DNA of 64,000 bases, taken from a virus. Numbering within the stretch: position 1 is the stretch's first letter; every line of letters begins with the position of its first letter. The notes under the pieces were generated by a model. It did not search any database. It worked only from the letters and a program-made list of their open reading frames with translations, and was not told where the DNA came from. A program made the translations under genes and the position numbers. Of this stretch, positions 1 through 8,288 are shown one piece after another. The DNA is taken from positions 1 to 64,000 of the IMG/VR virus record IMGVR_UViG_3300017781_004450. One strand, written 5' to 3'.

Positions 1-948
1 ACCGCCTGTATCTTTATAACTTAATGGAAAAGGATTATTATCTTTTCTCATTGCTATGTTATTAATAACATCAATTTTAGGACGTTGCTGTTTTACAACA
101 AGTTCTTGTACATTATCTTCTTTCTTTTCTTCATCATTAATAATTGCTAATAGTTCTTTTTCAGTTTCGTCTACTTCTTGCTGATCTGGTTCAAAACTTC
201 TAAGCATTTTTTCTAGTTCACGCTCGTCTTTGATACCTTTTAATTCTCTGTACAGTTTTGCACCACCATACAGTGCAACAGCAACACCTACTGCTGGAAG
301 TCCATATTTTGTTAATGATTTTACAACTGGGTGATCTAAGAATTTTTCAACCCAATTAAGAGCATCACCAACCCAGTCAATAGTTTTCCATGCGCCTACA
401 AAAAATGTTAAAGCCCATTTGTTGCTCCATAACCATTTAGCAATTTGCATTGAAGTCCTAAGGGTTCCAAGTGCAGGCGCTGCCCATGCAAATTCTTGTA
501 CATTATCTTCTTTAGTTTTTTTCTTTTTGTTTTTAGGAAACAGTTTTTTAACATTCATATACTCTCCGCCGACTGGAACGTCTGCGGTAGCATTTTGTTT
601 TGTTACAATACCAACACCTGCTGCTTCTTCGTTTTTGTTCTTGTTCTTTTCGTATTTTTCAATAGACTTCTTAGCTGACTTTATCATTGCTTTATCATGT
701 GCAGCTAGTTGGCGTTTTGTTTTTTCTCTTTGATCGTCAGCATACCCTTCGGATTTTTTCTTTGCAGGTAAACCTTTATGCTTTGTTTTAGCAAAGTCTT
801 TTACATCAGAAACTTTCATATCTTTAGCAACTTCGCCGGCTTCACCGCCTTTTTTCATGTCGCCCTTTTGCATAGCTCTTACTATACCAAAGAACTGTTG
901 TTGCTTTTTGCTTACTGCTTTTTCAGATACAAATTCAAATGATCTCAT
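1..948 (-). CDS. DUF3008-like N-terminal domain protein with a hydrophobic segment (3' end outside window)
   Basis: An open minus-strand frame runs from an ATG at 948 to the window edge without a stop, so at least 316 residues are present and the C-terminus is missing. The first 60 residues resemble the small phage DUF3008 family: a basic start, then 'QQQFFGIVRAMQKGD', then 'VKDFAKTKHKGLP'. A Lys/Glu-rich linker follows, then a region with a probable membrane segment (YGLPAVGVAVALYGGAKLY, roughly residues 205-225) and a charged tail. The ATG overlaps the stop of the upstream gene (ATGA), so translation is probably coupled. DUF3008 has no assigned function; the extra membrane-bearing C-terminus is unusual for that short family. 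The family call rests on motif memory only. Confidence 0.7.
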   Translation of the reverse strand, partial: MRSFEFVSEKAVSKKQQQFFGIVRAMQKGDMKKGGEAGEVAKDMKVSDVKDFAKTKHKGLPAKKKSEGYADDQREKTKRQLAAHDKAMIKSAKKSIEKYEKNKNKNEEAAGVGIVTKQNATADVPVGGEYMNVKKLFPKNKKKKTKEDNVQEFAWAAPALGTLRTSMQIAKWLWSNKWALTFFVGAWKTIDWVGDALNWVEKFLDHPVVKSLTKYGLPAVGVAVALYGGAKLYRELKGIKDERELEKMLRSFEPDQQEVDETEKELLAIINDEEKKEDNVQELVVKQQRPKIDVINNIAMRKDNNPFPLSYKDTGG

Positions 949-1145
949 ATCGGTTTCTCACCTGTAAACTTAGGTAATGAAAACCATAACTTAAACCATT
1001 CAGGGGTGCCTGGTTCAATCTTATGCTTTTTCATTAGTTCTCCCTTCTCATTACCGCTAATACTAATATTGCTGCCTTCCCAAGGAGTGTATCCTTTGAA
1101 TTCATTTATACCGGCAAGTCTAACAATATCGTCTAGTTCAGTCAT
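945..1145 (-). CDS. small conserved phage protein, unknown function
   Basis: A 66-residue soluble protein. It starts with an acidic segment and 'DDIVRLAGI', a phrase that recurs at the N-terminus of small proteins in marine T4-like phages. It ends with 'PGTPEWFKLWFSLP', which I also associate with small marine phage proteins. No catalytic motif, cysteines or membrane segment is seen. It overlaps the downstream DUF3008-like gene by 4 bases (ATGA) and abuts the upstream gene, so it belongs to a translationally coupled minus-strand run. Function is not recognised. Confidence 0.65.
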   Translation of the reverse strand: MTELDDIVRLAGINEFKGYTPWEGSNISISGNEKGELMKKHKIEPGTPEWFKLWFSLPKFTGEKPI

Positions 1146-1654
1146 TACATCTTAACGCAGTTGTCTACAGTCTTGCCACCTTTTTTCTTAGTACCCATAC
1201 GCTTGTAGCCTTTCCAACATACCTTGCCGTCAACACCTTTTTGCTTTGCTTCATTGACACTTTCGTACTGTTGTCTAATGCTTTCCGGCATCATTACAAA
1301 TCTTGGTTTAGCACACTCTGGACATATTGATTCATCTTTCTCTTCATGTCCTGGCTTATCCATATCTGGGTTATCAGGTGGATTTTTAACTTTATCTAAA
1401 ACGTCTTTTTGACTCTCTGCCCATTTCATTAACTTCATTATTTTTTCTTGTGGCAGTTTACAACGTTTAACTAGTTCGTCAATATTACGAGCACCACCTG
1501 GTGCACCATAACGTGTTAACTCGTCACCTACTCTTGAAAGCACTAATGACAATGCATCATCTTTAGTAGTGACAGCTTTGTCCATAAGGATCCTACCAAT
1601 TCTAGATAGTGTCGCTCCTTGTGGATGATCATATGCTGATTCTTTATTCATCAT
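1145..1654 (-). CDS. conserved phage protein with CxxC pair, unknown function
   Basis: The frame is open up to 1744, but a GGGG-type ribosome site just before the ATG pair at 1654/1651 supports a start there, giving about 169 residues. The N-terminal two thirds are helical (SRIGRILMDKA, RVGDELTRYGAPGG). A 'CPEC' pair suggests a small metal knuckle. The C-terminus is basic and Gly/Lys-rich with two further cysteines and ends in 'NCVKM', a tail style seen in other marine T4-like phage proteins. It overlaps the upstream nucleotidyltransferase by a few bases, so it is operonic. I do not recognise a function; a structural or head-associated role is possible from the neighbours only. Confidence 0.6.
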   Translation of the reverse strand: MMNKESAYDHPQGATLSRIGRILMDKAVTTKDDALSLVLSRVGDELTRYGAPGGARNIDELVKRCKLPQEKIMKLMKWAESQKDVLDKVKNPPDNPDMDKPGHEEKDESICPECAKPRFVMMPESIRQQYESVNEAKQKGVDGKVCWKGYKRMGTKKKGGKTVDNCVKM

Positions 1655-2264
1655 TTTCCCCTGTGTTATCATTGATCCCCATACCTTTTCTAACCGCAGC
1701 ATATAATTCATCTGCGTGTTCGCCTGCACCGGTATGTTGTGCAAATTTGTTTATATCTCCATTAGCAGCATCAGCTCTTGCCATTGTACCACTAATACCT
1801 TCAACACCATCGGAACCGTCTTCACGTTGCCCACTGGAGTTAAAATTCATTGTTTCGAATTTATAGTAACCGTGTCCTTTACCTTCGACACCATTATAAT
1901 CTTTTATAAGTTTTGACATCATGTCAAGTCTATCACTACCTGCAACAAACGTTATATGGTTAAAGCCTCTTTCATGTAGTGAAGTACAAATCTTAGGTAG
2001 TGTATTCATGTCTGTATTTTCTACAACATTGTTTGCAAACTCAGGATGTATATTTCTAATGAAACTTACTTTGGTTGAATAATCTAAAGGATTCTTCTTT
2101 GCGTCTTGTGTTTGACTAGTGTATATTTCCATTTCGCCACCAGTCTTTTGCATTGCCTTAAAAACTTGTTTATGACCTAGCGTTGGTGGATTGAACCTAC
2201 CAAAGCAAAATGTCATATGCTTATCACCGTCGTCTTCAGTTAAAAATATTTCGTTAATTCTCAT
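1644..2264 (-). CDS. cytidylyltransferase-like nucleotidyltransferase
   Basis: A 206-residue protein of the HxGH nucleotidyltransferase superfamily. The phosphate-binding motif is GRFNPPTLGH (residues 22-31). 'FVAGSDRLD' provides the central strand and 'ISGTMAR' near the end matches the ISSTxxR-type second nucleotide-binding motif. The family joins a nucleotide to a phosphorylated small molecule; relatives in cyanophages are often annotated as nicotinamide-nucleotide adenylyltransferase or cytidylyltransferase. The substrate cannot be read here. The gene lies among small unknown late-type genes and overlaps both neighbours, so it is probably co-transcribed with them rather than with a metabolic operon. 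Confidence 0.75.
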   Translation of the reverse strand: MRINEIFLTEDDGDKHMTFCFGRFNPPTLGHKQVFKAMQKTGGEMEIYTSQTQDAKKNPLDYSTKVSFIRNIHPEFANNVVENTDMNTLPKICTSLHERGFNHITFVAGSDRLDMMSKLIKDYNGVEGKGHGYYKFETMNFNSSGQREDGSDGVEGISGTMARADAANGDINKFAQHTGAGEHADELYAAVRKGMGINDNTGENDE

Positions 2265-2592
2265 AGTCGCCGTTCTCTAAATGCATCTCTTGTTCTTTGG
2301 CAATTTGTCTTGCTAACGAAATCATATTTCCTCTAGAAAACTTTTCTTCTGGCTTTTGAACATCAAACTTTTTACAATACATATCACAACAACTTTCTAC
2401 AGGCTTAATATAAAGTTTATAAGCATCTGGGTGACCTCTGTATTTTTCGTGTTTCTTTATTGCTGGAAACATCACATTAGACATCACTTCATTATCATTA
2501 TCGATAAAGACTTTTAAATCGTCATGCCAGTTGATATCATTCTCTTGATCATTTGGTGCACCAACAGGAGAGAAAAGTTCTTTTAATAACAT
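2254..2592 (-). CDS. conserved phage protein, unknown function
   Basis: The frame opens to 2721, but that extension is antisense-like overlap with the basic gene upstream. The natural start is the ATG at 2592 (MLLKELFSPVG), giving 112 residues and a 1-base gap from the upstream gene. The middle carries 'DDLKVFIDNDNEVMSN' and 'FPAIKKHEKYRGHPDAYKLY', a pattern I associate with T4-like marine phage hypotheticals. A CxxxxxC pair (SCCDMYCKK) sits near residue 80. It overlaps the nucleotidyltransferase by 11 bases. No enzymatic motif is seen. Confidence 0.65.
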   Translation of the reverse strand: MLLKELFSPVGAPNDQENDINWHDDLKVFIDNDNEVMSNVMFPAIKKHEKYRGHPDAYKLYIKPVESCCDMYCKKFDVQKPEEKFSRGNMISLARQIAKEQEMHLENGDYEN

Positions 2593-2593
2593 A

Positions 2594-2980
2594 TTACCAT
2601 TTCCTACATGACCAGTAACGTGCTTTAGTACGTGGTCCTGGGTTTGAACAATTATGTCTAGCACGGAAACTTTTACGTCTCTTTGGGTTAGACTTCTTAA
2701 TACGCATATTAGGATCACCAAAATTTACTTTCTTAATGTTTTTAGTTTTGGGATCTCTTACATACACTTTAAACTTTTTGACATCACCTCTAGTTGGCTT
2801 GCCAAGTGAAACTTTACGCCCTTGATATTCTGCTTCTTCTACAGGAACATCTTCGTGCCACGGCAGATAGCCGTAGTACTCAAAGAACTCTTCACCATTA
2901 AAGGTTTGCTCTTCAAGATCAGACATCTCTGTTACAGTTTCATTTTCAATTGATTCTAATAATTTCAATAGATCGCGCAT
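2594..2980 (-). CDS. conserved basic phage protein with RKSFRARHNC motif
   Basis: A 128-residue protein. The acidic N-terminal half (SDLEEQTFNGEEFFEYYG) is followed by a strongly basic C-terminal half containing 'KKVNFGDPNMRIKK', 'RRKSFRARHNCSNPGPRT' and a final 'ARYWSCRKW'. This C-terminal block recurs almost unchanged in T4-like marine phages and related viruses, but no function has been assigned that I know of. The split charge suggests a scaffold-like or nucleic-acid-contacting protein (inference). A GAGAGG ribosome site lies 9 bases before the ATG, and a late-type box lies further upstream at 3009-3016, so this may be the first gene of the minus-strand run towards the window start. Confidence 0.75.
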   Translation of the reverse strand: MRDLLKLLESIENETVTEMSDLEEQTFNGEEFFEYYGYLPWHEDVPVEEAEYQGRKVSLGKPTRGDVKKFKVYVRDPKTKNIKKVNFGDPNMRIKKSNPKRRKSFRARHNCSNPGPRTKARYWSCRKW

Positions 2981-3008
2981 AGTATACCTCTCTTTACAAG
3001 ATTATACT

Positions 3009-3016
3009 GTATTTAG
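3009..3016 (-). promoter_or_regulatory. late-type -10 box (GCTAAATA) with leader
   Basis: On the minus strand the box GCTAAATA is followed by about 28 bases and a GAGAGG ribosome site before the ATG at 2980. It resembles the T4 late consensus TATAAATA at six of eight positions. This is the conventional, leadered form of the late box in this genome. Confidence 0.4.
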
Positions 3017-3031
3017 CGTTATTAATCAAAC

Positions 3032-3388
3032 TTAGTAGTTATAAAGGACCTGGACTATTTGTCCGTCTTGAACGTTATGACCCACTCTTAGCCATATAAA
3101 TTTGCCTGTAAACGTCTGTGTACCTATGTAATCTTCTATTCCTTGGCCGTAATAAGCACTATCACCACCCCATTCTATTACATCTACCCAGTCATTTTCA
3201 CCTGGCTCTTCTTCTAGTGTGCCTTGCACTTTAATAGCACCCTGAAAGGCATTGACATAGTACGCAACCGTATGCACACCGTCATTGTTTTTATGATATC
3301 CTGCACCCTTCTTCTTGCTGCCATATGTATAGGCTGAATCGGATACAATTGAAGTTACAGGACCTAATAGTTGTCTACTCTCGCTCAT
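3032..3388 (-). CDS. probable virion structural protein (beta-sandwich type)
   Basis: A 118-residue beta-rich protein. The core 'AYYVNAFQGAIKVQGTLEEE' followed by 'TGKFIWLRVGHN' and a terminal 'IVQVLYNY' is a pattern repeated in fibre- and neck-type proteins of marine phages; it looks like a jelly-roll carbohydrate-binding or decoration domain. No signal peptide or membrane segment is present. A late box ends exactly 5 bases before the ATG and no ribosome site is visible, so it is probably its own leaderless late transcript. The structural role is inferred from fold appearance and promoter class. Confidence 0.6.
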   Translation of the reverse strand: MSESRQLLGPVTSIVSDSAYTYGSKKKGAGYHKNNDGVHTVAYYVNAFQGAIKVQGTLEEEPGENDWVDVIEWGGDSAYYGQGIEDYIGTQTFTGKFIWLRVGHNVQDGQIVQVLYNY

Positions 3389-3392
3389 ACTA

Positions 3393-4100
3393 CTATTTAC
3401 CTGTTTTTATATATTTACGCACAGTGCCTAAGAGGTCGTTACAGCGCAATCTAAGCATCAGTAGTGTACTTTCCGTATCAACGTATATCCAACGTCTAGT
3501 GTTGTATACATCGCGTTTAAGAAGCCAGTTATACGTAGCATCGGTAAATGCAATAGCAGGCTTCCTTGACTTACACCATTCTGCTAAACTTACAAGTTCA
3601 TTATACTTTAACGATGTAGGAGTTTTAAGATCTACTTGATAATTGTACATGCTGTGTGGTAATTCTTTTACAAATATTTCTTGATTGCTATCAAGCAAAG
3701 TGTCTTTCATACCAGGAGCAGGCTCGTGCCTGTTTCTAGTTATATCCGAAAACTCATAACAAAGTGTTTTGTAGAGTGTTTTGTTATTTGTATACACGTC
3801 TAGTATATTTGTTTCAATTCGAATAGTTGCTTCATTCTTTGGTACTGTATTAATAATACCTAAAAAAGATATCCATGTTTTCCCATGCTTTAATATTGAA
3901 TGAGCATTCTTTGTTCGCCAAGATTGGGTAGTAAACATAGCATCATCTGACTGTGGAGGTGGTCGTAAACCAGTCGCAAAGTCCAAGATCTCTTGATGTC
4001 CTAGTGTACGTAAAGCATACGCACCTTCTAATCGTAAGCTAACCTTGTAGATATACTTGTTATAAAACTTCTTTTTAGTTTGTTTTGCTGTCTTAAGCAT
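3393..4100 (-). CDS. conserved phage protein, unknown function
   Basis: A 235-residue basic protein beginning with a Lys-rich segment, then 'KYIYKVSLRLEGAYALR'. Aromatic and arginine residues are frequent ('WKWLLKRD'-like and 'RRWIYVDTESTLL' stretches) and no cysteine cluster or nucleotide-binding motif is seen. It overlaps the end of clpA by 8 bases and lies directly downstream, so it is probably co-expressed with the unfoldase. Similar N-termini occur in hypotheticals of marine phages. An adaptor or substrate role with ClpA is conceivable from position only; the function is unknown. Confidence 0.6.
   Translation of the reverse strand: MLKTAKQTKKKFYNKYIYKVSLRLEGAYALRTLGHQEILDFATGLRPPPQSDDAMFTTQSWRTKNAHSILKHGKTWISFLGIINTVPKNEATIRIETNILDVYTNNKTLYKTLCYEFSDITRNRHEPAPGMKDTLLDSNQEIFVKELPHSMYNYQVDLKTPTSLKYNELVSLAEWCKSRKPAIAFTDATYNWLLKRDVYNTRRWIYVDTESTLLMLRLRCNDLLGTVRKYIKTGK
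3394..3401 (-). promoter_or_regulatory. late -10 box, leaderless arrangement (GGTAAATA-N5-ATG)
   Basis: GGTAAATA on the minus strand, spacer GTAGT, then the ATG at 3388. T4 late transcription starts about 6 bases after this box, so the mRNA would begin at or inside the start codon. The box overlaps the stop codon of the gene at 3393-4100. Confidence 0.6.
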
Positions 4101-6417
4101 CTTTACCAGCCTTGGCGGCTAGCTTTTGTGCCTTCTTCTCTTCTTTAGTTAGAGGCTTAGGCATAGGTGTAACTGTAAATGCAGGTTCGTTATTTTCAAT
4201 GTGAACAGCAACTTTACCACCGTCAACTAAATCTCCAAACAATACTCTTCTACTTAAAGGTGTCTTTATAGTTTTGTCAATCAGTCTGCTTAATGGTCTT
4301 GCACCCATCTTAGGATTGTAACCTTTTTTGGTTAACCAGTTAATAGCGTCTTCATCAAGTTTAATTGCAATGTGTTTTTCTTTTAACTGTGTATTCAATT
4401 CACCAATAAACTTATGAACAATACTCTTAACATTGCTAGTAGATAATTTAGCAAATTTAATTGTGCCGTCTAATCTATTTCTAAATTCAGGAGCAAAGTA
4501 TTTTTTAACTGCTTTATCATCTTCAGAATCTTTTTCATTATCAGCAAAGCCAATTAATTTAGATTCGTTATCAGCAGCACCTAAGTTACTTGTCATAATA
4601 AGAATAGTGTTACGGCCATCTGCACGTTTGCCATTTGACCCTGTAACAAAACCGTTATCCATAAACTGTAACAAAATATTTGATACATCTTTATGTGCTT
4701 TTTCAATTTCGTCTAGCAATAAAATAGCATTTGGTGTTTCTTGCAACTTGTTAATAAGTTGCCCAGCATCATCATCAAATCCTACATAACCTGGAGGTGC
4801 ACCAATCAATCTTGCAACACTGTGCTTCTCTTGATACTCACTCATATCAAAGCGTATCAATGTCATGCCCATTTTGTTTGCAAGTTGTTTTGCTGTTTCT
4901 GTCTTACCTGTACCAGTTGGACCTAAGAATAAAAAACTACCGATTGGCTTATCAGGATCTTTCATTCCACTTTGTGCAACAAAGATCTTATCAAGAATAG
5001 TATCAACTGCTTTGTCTTGGCCAAACACTGCGTCTTTCATAGCAGTATCAAGTCCAGCAAGATTATTACTTTCTTTTTGTGATATAGTTTCAAGAGGCAT
5101 ACTAGTCATTTTAGCAAGTTCGTATGTTACTTGTTCAATATCAACAATCTGTACAACTTCTTCTGTTTCTTCAGTTTCGTTTAACTTGTATCTTGCTGAA
5201 GCACAGTCAAGAATATCAATTGCTTTATCTGGCAACTTCTTATCAGCCATATACTTAATAGATAAGTTTACTGCTTGTTGTATTGCTTCATTTGTAATTT
5301 TAACATTATGATGCTGTTCGTAGTACTTACGCAATCCTTTAAGGATTTTTACTGTAAGTTCTGGTGTTGGCTCGTCAATAGTTACACGTTGGAACCTACG
5401 CATTAATGCTCTATCTTTTTCAAAGTACTTTCTATACTCTTCCCAAGTAGTTGAAGCAATAACTTTCATGTTTCCTTTTGTAAGTGCAGGCTTTAACATG
5501 TTAGCAAGATCGTTTGATCCTTGACTTGCTGAACCAGCACCACTCATCATATGTGCTTCGTCAATGAATAATATAATTTTACCTTTACGCTCAAGTGCCA
5601 TTAGTACTGCTTTAATACGTTCTTCAAAGTCACCTCTGTACTTACTACCAGCAACTAAAGAACCAATATCTAAACTAAACACTAAATGATCTTGAATAAA
5701 CTTAGGTACTTTCTTTTCATGAATCTTACGTGCAAGTCCTTCAGCGATAGCAGTTTTACCAACACCTGGATCACCAACCATAAGTACGTTTGCTTTGCTA
5801 CGTCTTGCTAATACTAATTCAATCTTTTCAATTTCATCGTCACGACCAATAACAGGATCAATAACTCTTTGTTTTGCTTTCATAGACAAGTTAACACAGA
5901 ATTGATTAATAATTCTATCTAACTGATCTGGACTTAGATTGATTTCTTCGTCACCGCCAGGCCCATCATACATCTCTTCTCCGATGTGATGTGCTTGGAA
6001 ATGCTCTACAAACTTCTGCTTATCAATACCGCCCTTTGCTAAGAAGTAAAATGCAAAAGAATTTTTCTCGCTCATAACACTAATGATTACATCAGCAACT
6101 TCGATTTGGTTACGACCGCTAAACAAAACCTGTGTAAAGCATCTATTCAATACACGTTCAACTGATGCAGTTTTCTTAGGATTTATATTCTTATCCTTAG
6201 AAACTATATCACCTAAGTTATTTTTTAAGTAATGCTCTAAGTTCTTTTTAATAAAGTCAACGTCAGCACCAAATTCTTTAAGTCCGCCCGATGTATCTGG
6301 GTCAGCAAAAATTGAGTACACCAAATGCTCGATAGTAATATGCGTGTGCGTATGGTTTTGCGCAACTACTACAGAGGCATCAAAAATCTTTTGTAATTGT
6401 TTACTAGGTTCAATCAT
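4093..6417 (-). CDS. clpA: ClpA-type AAA+ unfoldase
   Basis: A 774-residue Hsp100 protein that would unfold proteins and feed them to a ClpP peptidase. An N-terminal Clp_N repeat domain covers about residues 1-150. The first AAA+ module has Walker A GDPGVGKT (about 213) and Walker B ILFIDEAHMM (about 282). The second has GPTGTGKT (about 498) and ILLLDEIEKAH (about 565), followed by the D2-small domain. There is no ClpB-type middle coiled coil. An 'LIGF' tripeptide loop near residue 618 matches the IGL/IGF loop that docks ClpA/ClpX onto ClpP. No clpP is in the window, so it probably uses the host peptidase (inference). It follows the def stop directly; a TTGACA/TACAAT promoter candidate lies inside def. 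Confidence 0.95.
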   Translation of the reverse strand: MIEPSKQLQKIFDASVVVAQNHTHTHITIEHLVYSIFADPDTSGGLKEFGADVDFIKKNLEHYLKNNLGDIVSKDKNINPKKTASVERVLNRCFTQVLFSGRNQIEVADVIISVMSEKNSFAFYFLAKGGIDKQKFVEHFQAHHIGEEMYDGPGGDEEINLSPDQLDRIINQFCVNLSMKAKQRVIDPVIGRDDEIEKIELVLARRSKANVLMVGDPGVGKTAIAEGLARKIHEKKVPKFIQDHLVFSLDIGSLVAGSKYRGDFEERIKAVLMALERKGKIILFIDEAHMMSGAGSASQGSNDLANMLKPALTKGNMKVIASTTWEEYRKYFEKDRALMRRFQRVTIDEPTPELTVKILKGLRKYYEQHHNVKITNEAIQQAVNLSIKYMADKKLPDKAIDILDCASARYKLNETEETEEVVQIVDIEQVTYELAKMTSMPLETISQKESNNLAGLDTAMKDAVFGQDKAVDTILDKIFVAQSGMKDPDKPIGSFLFLGPTGTGKTETAKQLANKMGMTLIRFDMSEYQEKHSVARLIGAPPGYVGFDDDAGQLINKLQETPNAILLLDEIEKAHKDVSNILLQFMDNGFVTGSNGKRADGRNTILIMTSNLGAADNESKLIGFADNEKDSEDDKAVKKYFAPEFRNRLDGTIKFAKLSTSNVKSIVHKFIGELNTQLKEKHIAIKLDEDAINWLTKKGYNPKMGARPLSRLIDKTIKTPLSRRVLFGDLVDGGKVAVHIENNEPAFTVTPMPKPLTKEEKKAQKLAAKAGKDA

Positions 6418-6936
6418 TTATTTTTGTCTCTTTTTTAATTTCTTCATAGCTAATTGTAACTTCAACCGACTCACTTTGTCAACAAAACAAATGCCATTTA
6501 GGTGATCTAATTCATGCTGAAAGCATTTAGCAAGATACCCTTCAACTTTTGCTTCTTTCGTTTCGCCTTTTGAGTTTTGATATTGTGCAACTATCATCTT
6601 AGGTCTTTGCAAATGTAACCATAAACCCGGAAAGCTCAAACAGCCTTCTTTATCTAACACTTGTTCTTCACTTGCTTCTAAAATGACAGGATTAAAAACA
6701 CAGAACGGTTCTGGAAAACCTGGTACGTTTTTTGATCCTATAGCAAACACTCTCTTTTTAATATTTAACTGGTTAGCAGCAAGACCAATGCCGTTGTGAT
6801 TTAGCATAAAGTTACACATATCAAACTCTAATTTTTCTGGGTCTAACTCTTCTTTATCAAAATCCCATACTTCACTAGATTCATTTAGTGCTTTGTGTAA
6901 GCCTAACTTATAATCTAAATCTAATTTATAGTCCAT
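6418..6936 (-). CDS. def: peptide deformylase
   Basis: A 172-residue deformylase that removes the formyl group from nascent N-terminal methionine. All three signature motifs are intact: GIGLAANQ (49-56), EGCLS (97-101, Cys99 metal ligand) and HELDH (141-145, two His ligands and the catalytic Glu142). Phage deformylases are known in marine cyanophages, where they are thought to assist maturation of viral or host proteins during infection. The start overlaps dnaJ by 11 bases and the stop is followed immediately by clpA, making a dnaJ-def-clpA protein maturation/turnover operon. Confidence 0.95.
   Translation of the reverse strand: MDYKLDLDYKLGLHKALNESSEVWDFDKEELDPEKLEFDMCNFMLNHNGIGLAANQLNIKKRVFAIGSKNVPGFPEPFCVFNPVILEASEEQVLDKEGCLSFPGLWLHLQRPKMIVAQYQNSKGETKEAKVEGYLAKCFQHELDHLNGICFVDKVSRLKLQLAMKKLKKRQK
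6453..6482 (-). promoter_or_regulatory. candidate sigma70 promoter for clpA (TTGACA-N18-TACAAT)
   Basis: On the minus strand, -35 TTGACA is at 6477-6482 and -10 TACAAT at 6453-6458, with an 18-base spacer, inside the 3' part of def and about 36 bases before the clpA ATG. The spacing is one base longer than most of the other sigma70 sites here, so it is weaker. Confidence 0.35.
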
Positions 6937-7735
6937 GTTTTATTTCCATAATCTTTTTACGTTGTTCGTCTGTGTATTCTCTTGGCATTAGTGCTTTAAT
7001 TCTTACTAACAAGTTTCCTTTCTTCTTTGTTCTTATATTTGGCAAGCCTTCACCGTTACAACTTAGTGTAGTATCGGGTGGTGTGCCTGCTGGTACGTTT
7101 AATTTAATTTGTTTGCCTGAAAGAGTTGTAACGACTGCGTGTGTGCCTAACATTAAATCCCATATAAGGATTTTTTCTTCACATAGTATATTATCTCCGT
7201 AGCGTTGGAACCTGGGGTGATTGCGAACACGGATATGTACCATTAGGTCACCTGGTGGAACGTTTTGGACAGAATTATCTCCCATACCAGCATACCTTAC
7301 AGTTTGACCTTCTTCAACTCCTGCCGGAACATTAATATCGATCAGTTTAGTTCTGCCTGTAGGAAGTTGTACTTCCATAGCAATTTGTTTACCGTTGTAA
7401 ACATCTTCCATTGTTACATCAAGAGCAAGATCAATTTGTCTGTTCTGTGGTCTACGTTGCCCCATGTTAAAACCAAAGTTTCTAAATAGGTCTTCAAACC
7501 CGTTAGGATTCATTCCTTCAAACCCACCTGGACCGAATCCTTGTGGTTGAGGGTTATCATACTGCTGTCTTTTTTGCGGGTCTTTTAGAGTTGAATATGC
7601 TTCGTTGATTTGCTTAAACTTTTCTTCGTTACCACCCCTGTCAGGATGATGTTGCATACTTGCTTTCTTGTATGCTGATTTAAGTTCCTTGTCCGAAGCA
7701 TCTCTATTGACACCTAGTATAGAATAGTAGTCCAT
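6926..7735 (-). CDS. dnaJ: DnaJ (Hsp40) co-chaperone without zinc fingers
   Basis: A 269-residue type II (CbpA-like) Hsp40. An N-terminal J-domain begins DYYSILGVN and carries the HPD triad at 30-32 needed to stimulate DnaK ATPase. A Gly/Phe-rich linker follows (QGFGPGGFEGMNPNGFED). Then come two beta-rich C-terminal substrate-binding domains (DINVPAGVEEGQTVRYAGMG; KLNVPAGTPPDTTLSCNGEG). The four CxxCxGxG zinc repeats of type I DnaJ are absent and the dimerisation tail is short. It would act with host DnaK. No phage DnaK is in the window. It heads the dnaJ-def-clpA run; a TAAATA-like sequence lies upstream but does not fit the late-box spacing well. Confidence 0.93.
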   Translation of the reverse strand: MDYYSILGVNRDASDKELKSAYKKASMQHHPDRGGNEEKFKQINEAYSTLKDPQKRQQYDNPQPQGFGPGGFEGMNPNGFEDLFRNFGFNMGQRRPQNRQIDLALDVTMEDVYNGKQIAMEVQLPTGRTKLIDINVPAGVEEGQTVRYAGMGDNSVQNVPPGDLMVHIRVRNHPRFQRYGDNILCEEKILIWDLMLGTHAVVTTLSGKQIKLNVPAGTPPDTTLSCNGEGLPNIRTKKKGNLLVRIKALMPREYTDEQRKKIMEIKHGL

Positions 7736-7764
7736 ACTAGTACTTATTTGTAATGCTTAGTAGG

Positions 7765-8073
7765 CTACTTCTTACTGGTTCCAGCGTATAAACCAAACCA
7801 TGCAGCACCAGCACCAACTACAACTGAAACAAGTCCTGACTGTTCCATAGTAGCAGCCGTTCCTAATCCCATGTACCAATGTACAACCTGATATAACAAA
7901 ACAATATACACTGTAATAAACAGTCTTGGAAATATTCTCCAACTGTCTACAGCTTTTGCAAGGTCAATCCAAGTTTGATATTTGTTCTTAGAACTATCAA
8001 CAACATTGGTATCTACTTCAAGTTCAATGTTTACTTTTTTAGTTTGAGTTTCACTCATCTTCTCATCACTCAT
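7765..8073 (-). CDS. small membrane protein, holin candidate
   Basis: A 102-residue protein with a charged cytoplasmic-like N-terminus, then two hydrophobic segments (RLFITVYIVLLYQVVHWYMG and SGLVSVVVGAGAAWFGLYAG) and a short basic tail. The pattern 'W R.FPR' before the first segment and 'G.GAAWFGLY.G' in the second recurs in small membrane proteins of marine phage lysis regions. A holin role is inferred from size, topology and the nearby spanin and endolysin genes. An AGGAGCG ribosome site precedes the first ATG. Confidence 0.6.
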   Translation of the reverse strand: MSDEKMSETQTKKVNIELEVDTNVVDSSKNKYQTWIDLAKAVDSWRIFPRLFITVYIVLLYQVVHWYMGLGTAATMEQSGLVSVVVGAGAAWFGLYAGTSKK

Positions 8074-8090
8074 TTTCTTATCGCTCCTGT

Positions 8091-8288
8091 TTATTTACTT
8101 CCGATATATCCTGCTATAATACCGATCAATCCTGTAAGTGCCATTTTCATAAGAGTAATAACACTTTCGTCTACTGGTCTATTTTCTTGTAACGCTACAT
8201 AGTAGTCGCCAATAATGATTACACCTAATAGTGATAGTACTCCTATTACAAGCATCATTATAATTAAGTCTTTAAGATTCTTAATCAT
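8091..8288 (-). CDS. small two-helix membrane protein
   Basis: A 65-residue protein with two hydrophobic segments (DLIIMMLVIGVLSLLGVIII and VITLMKMALTGLIGIIAGYIG) joined by a short polar loop. The size and hairpin topology are typical of class II holins or antiholins, and it lies in a lysis cassette between two other small membrane genes. Its ATG overlaps the upstream stop by 4 bases. Assignment is by topology and context only. Confidence 0.6.
   Translation of the reverse strand: MIKNLKDLIIMMLVIGVLSLLGVIIIGDYYVALQENRPVDESVITLMKMALTGLIGIIAGYIGSK
8092..8099 (-). promoter_or_regulatory. late-type -10 box (AGTAAATA) with ribosome site downstream
   Basis: AGTAAATA on the minus strand, overlapping the stop of the 65-aa membrane gene, followed after a short gap by AGGAG and the ATG at 8073. 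Fits the leadered late class. Confidence 0.4.
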
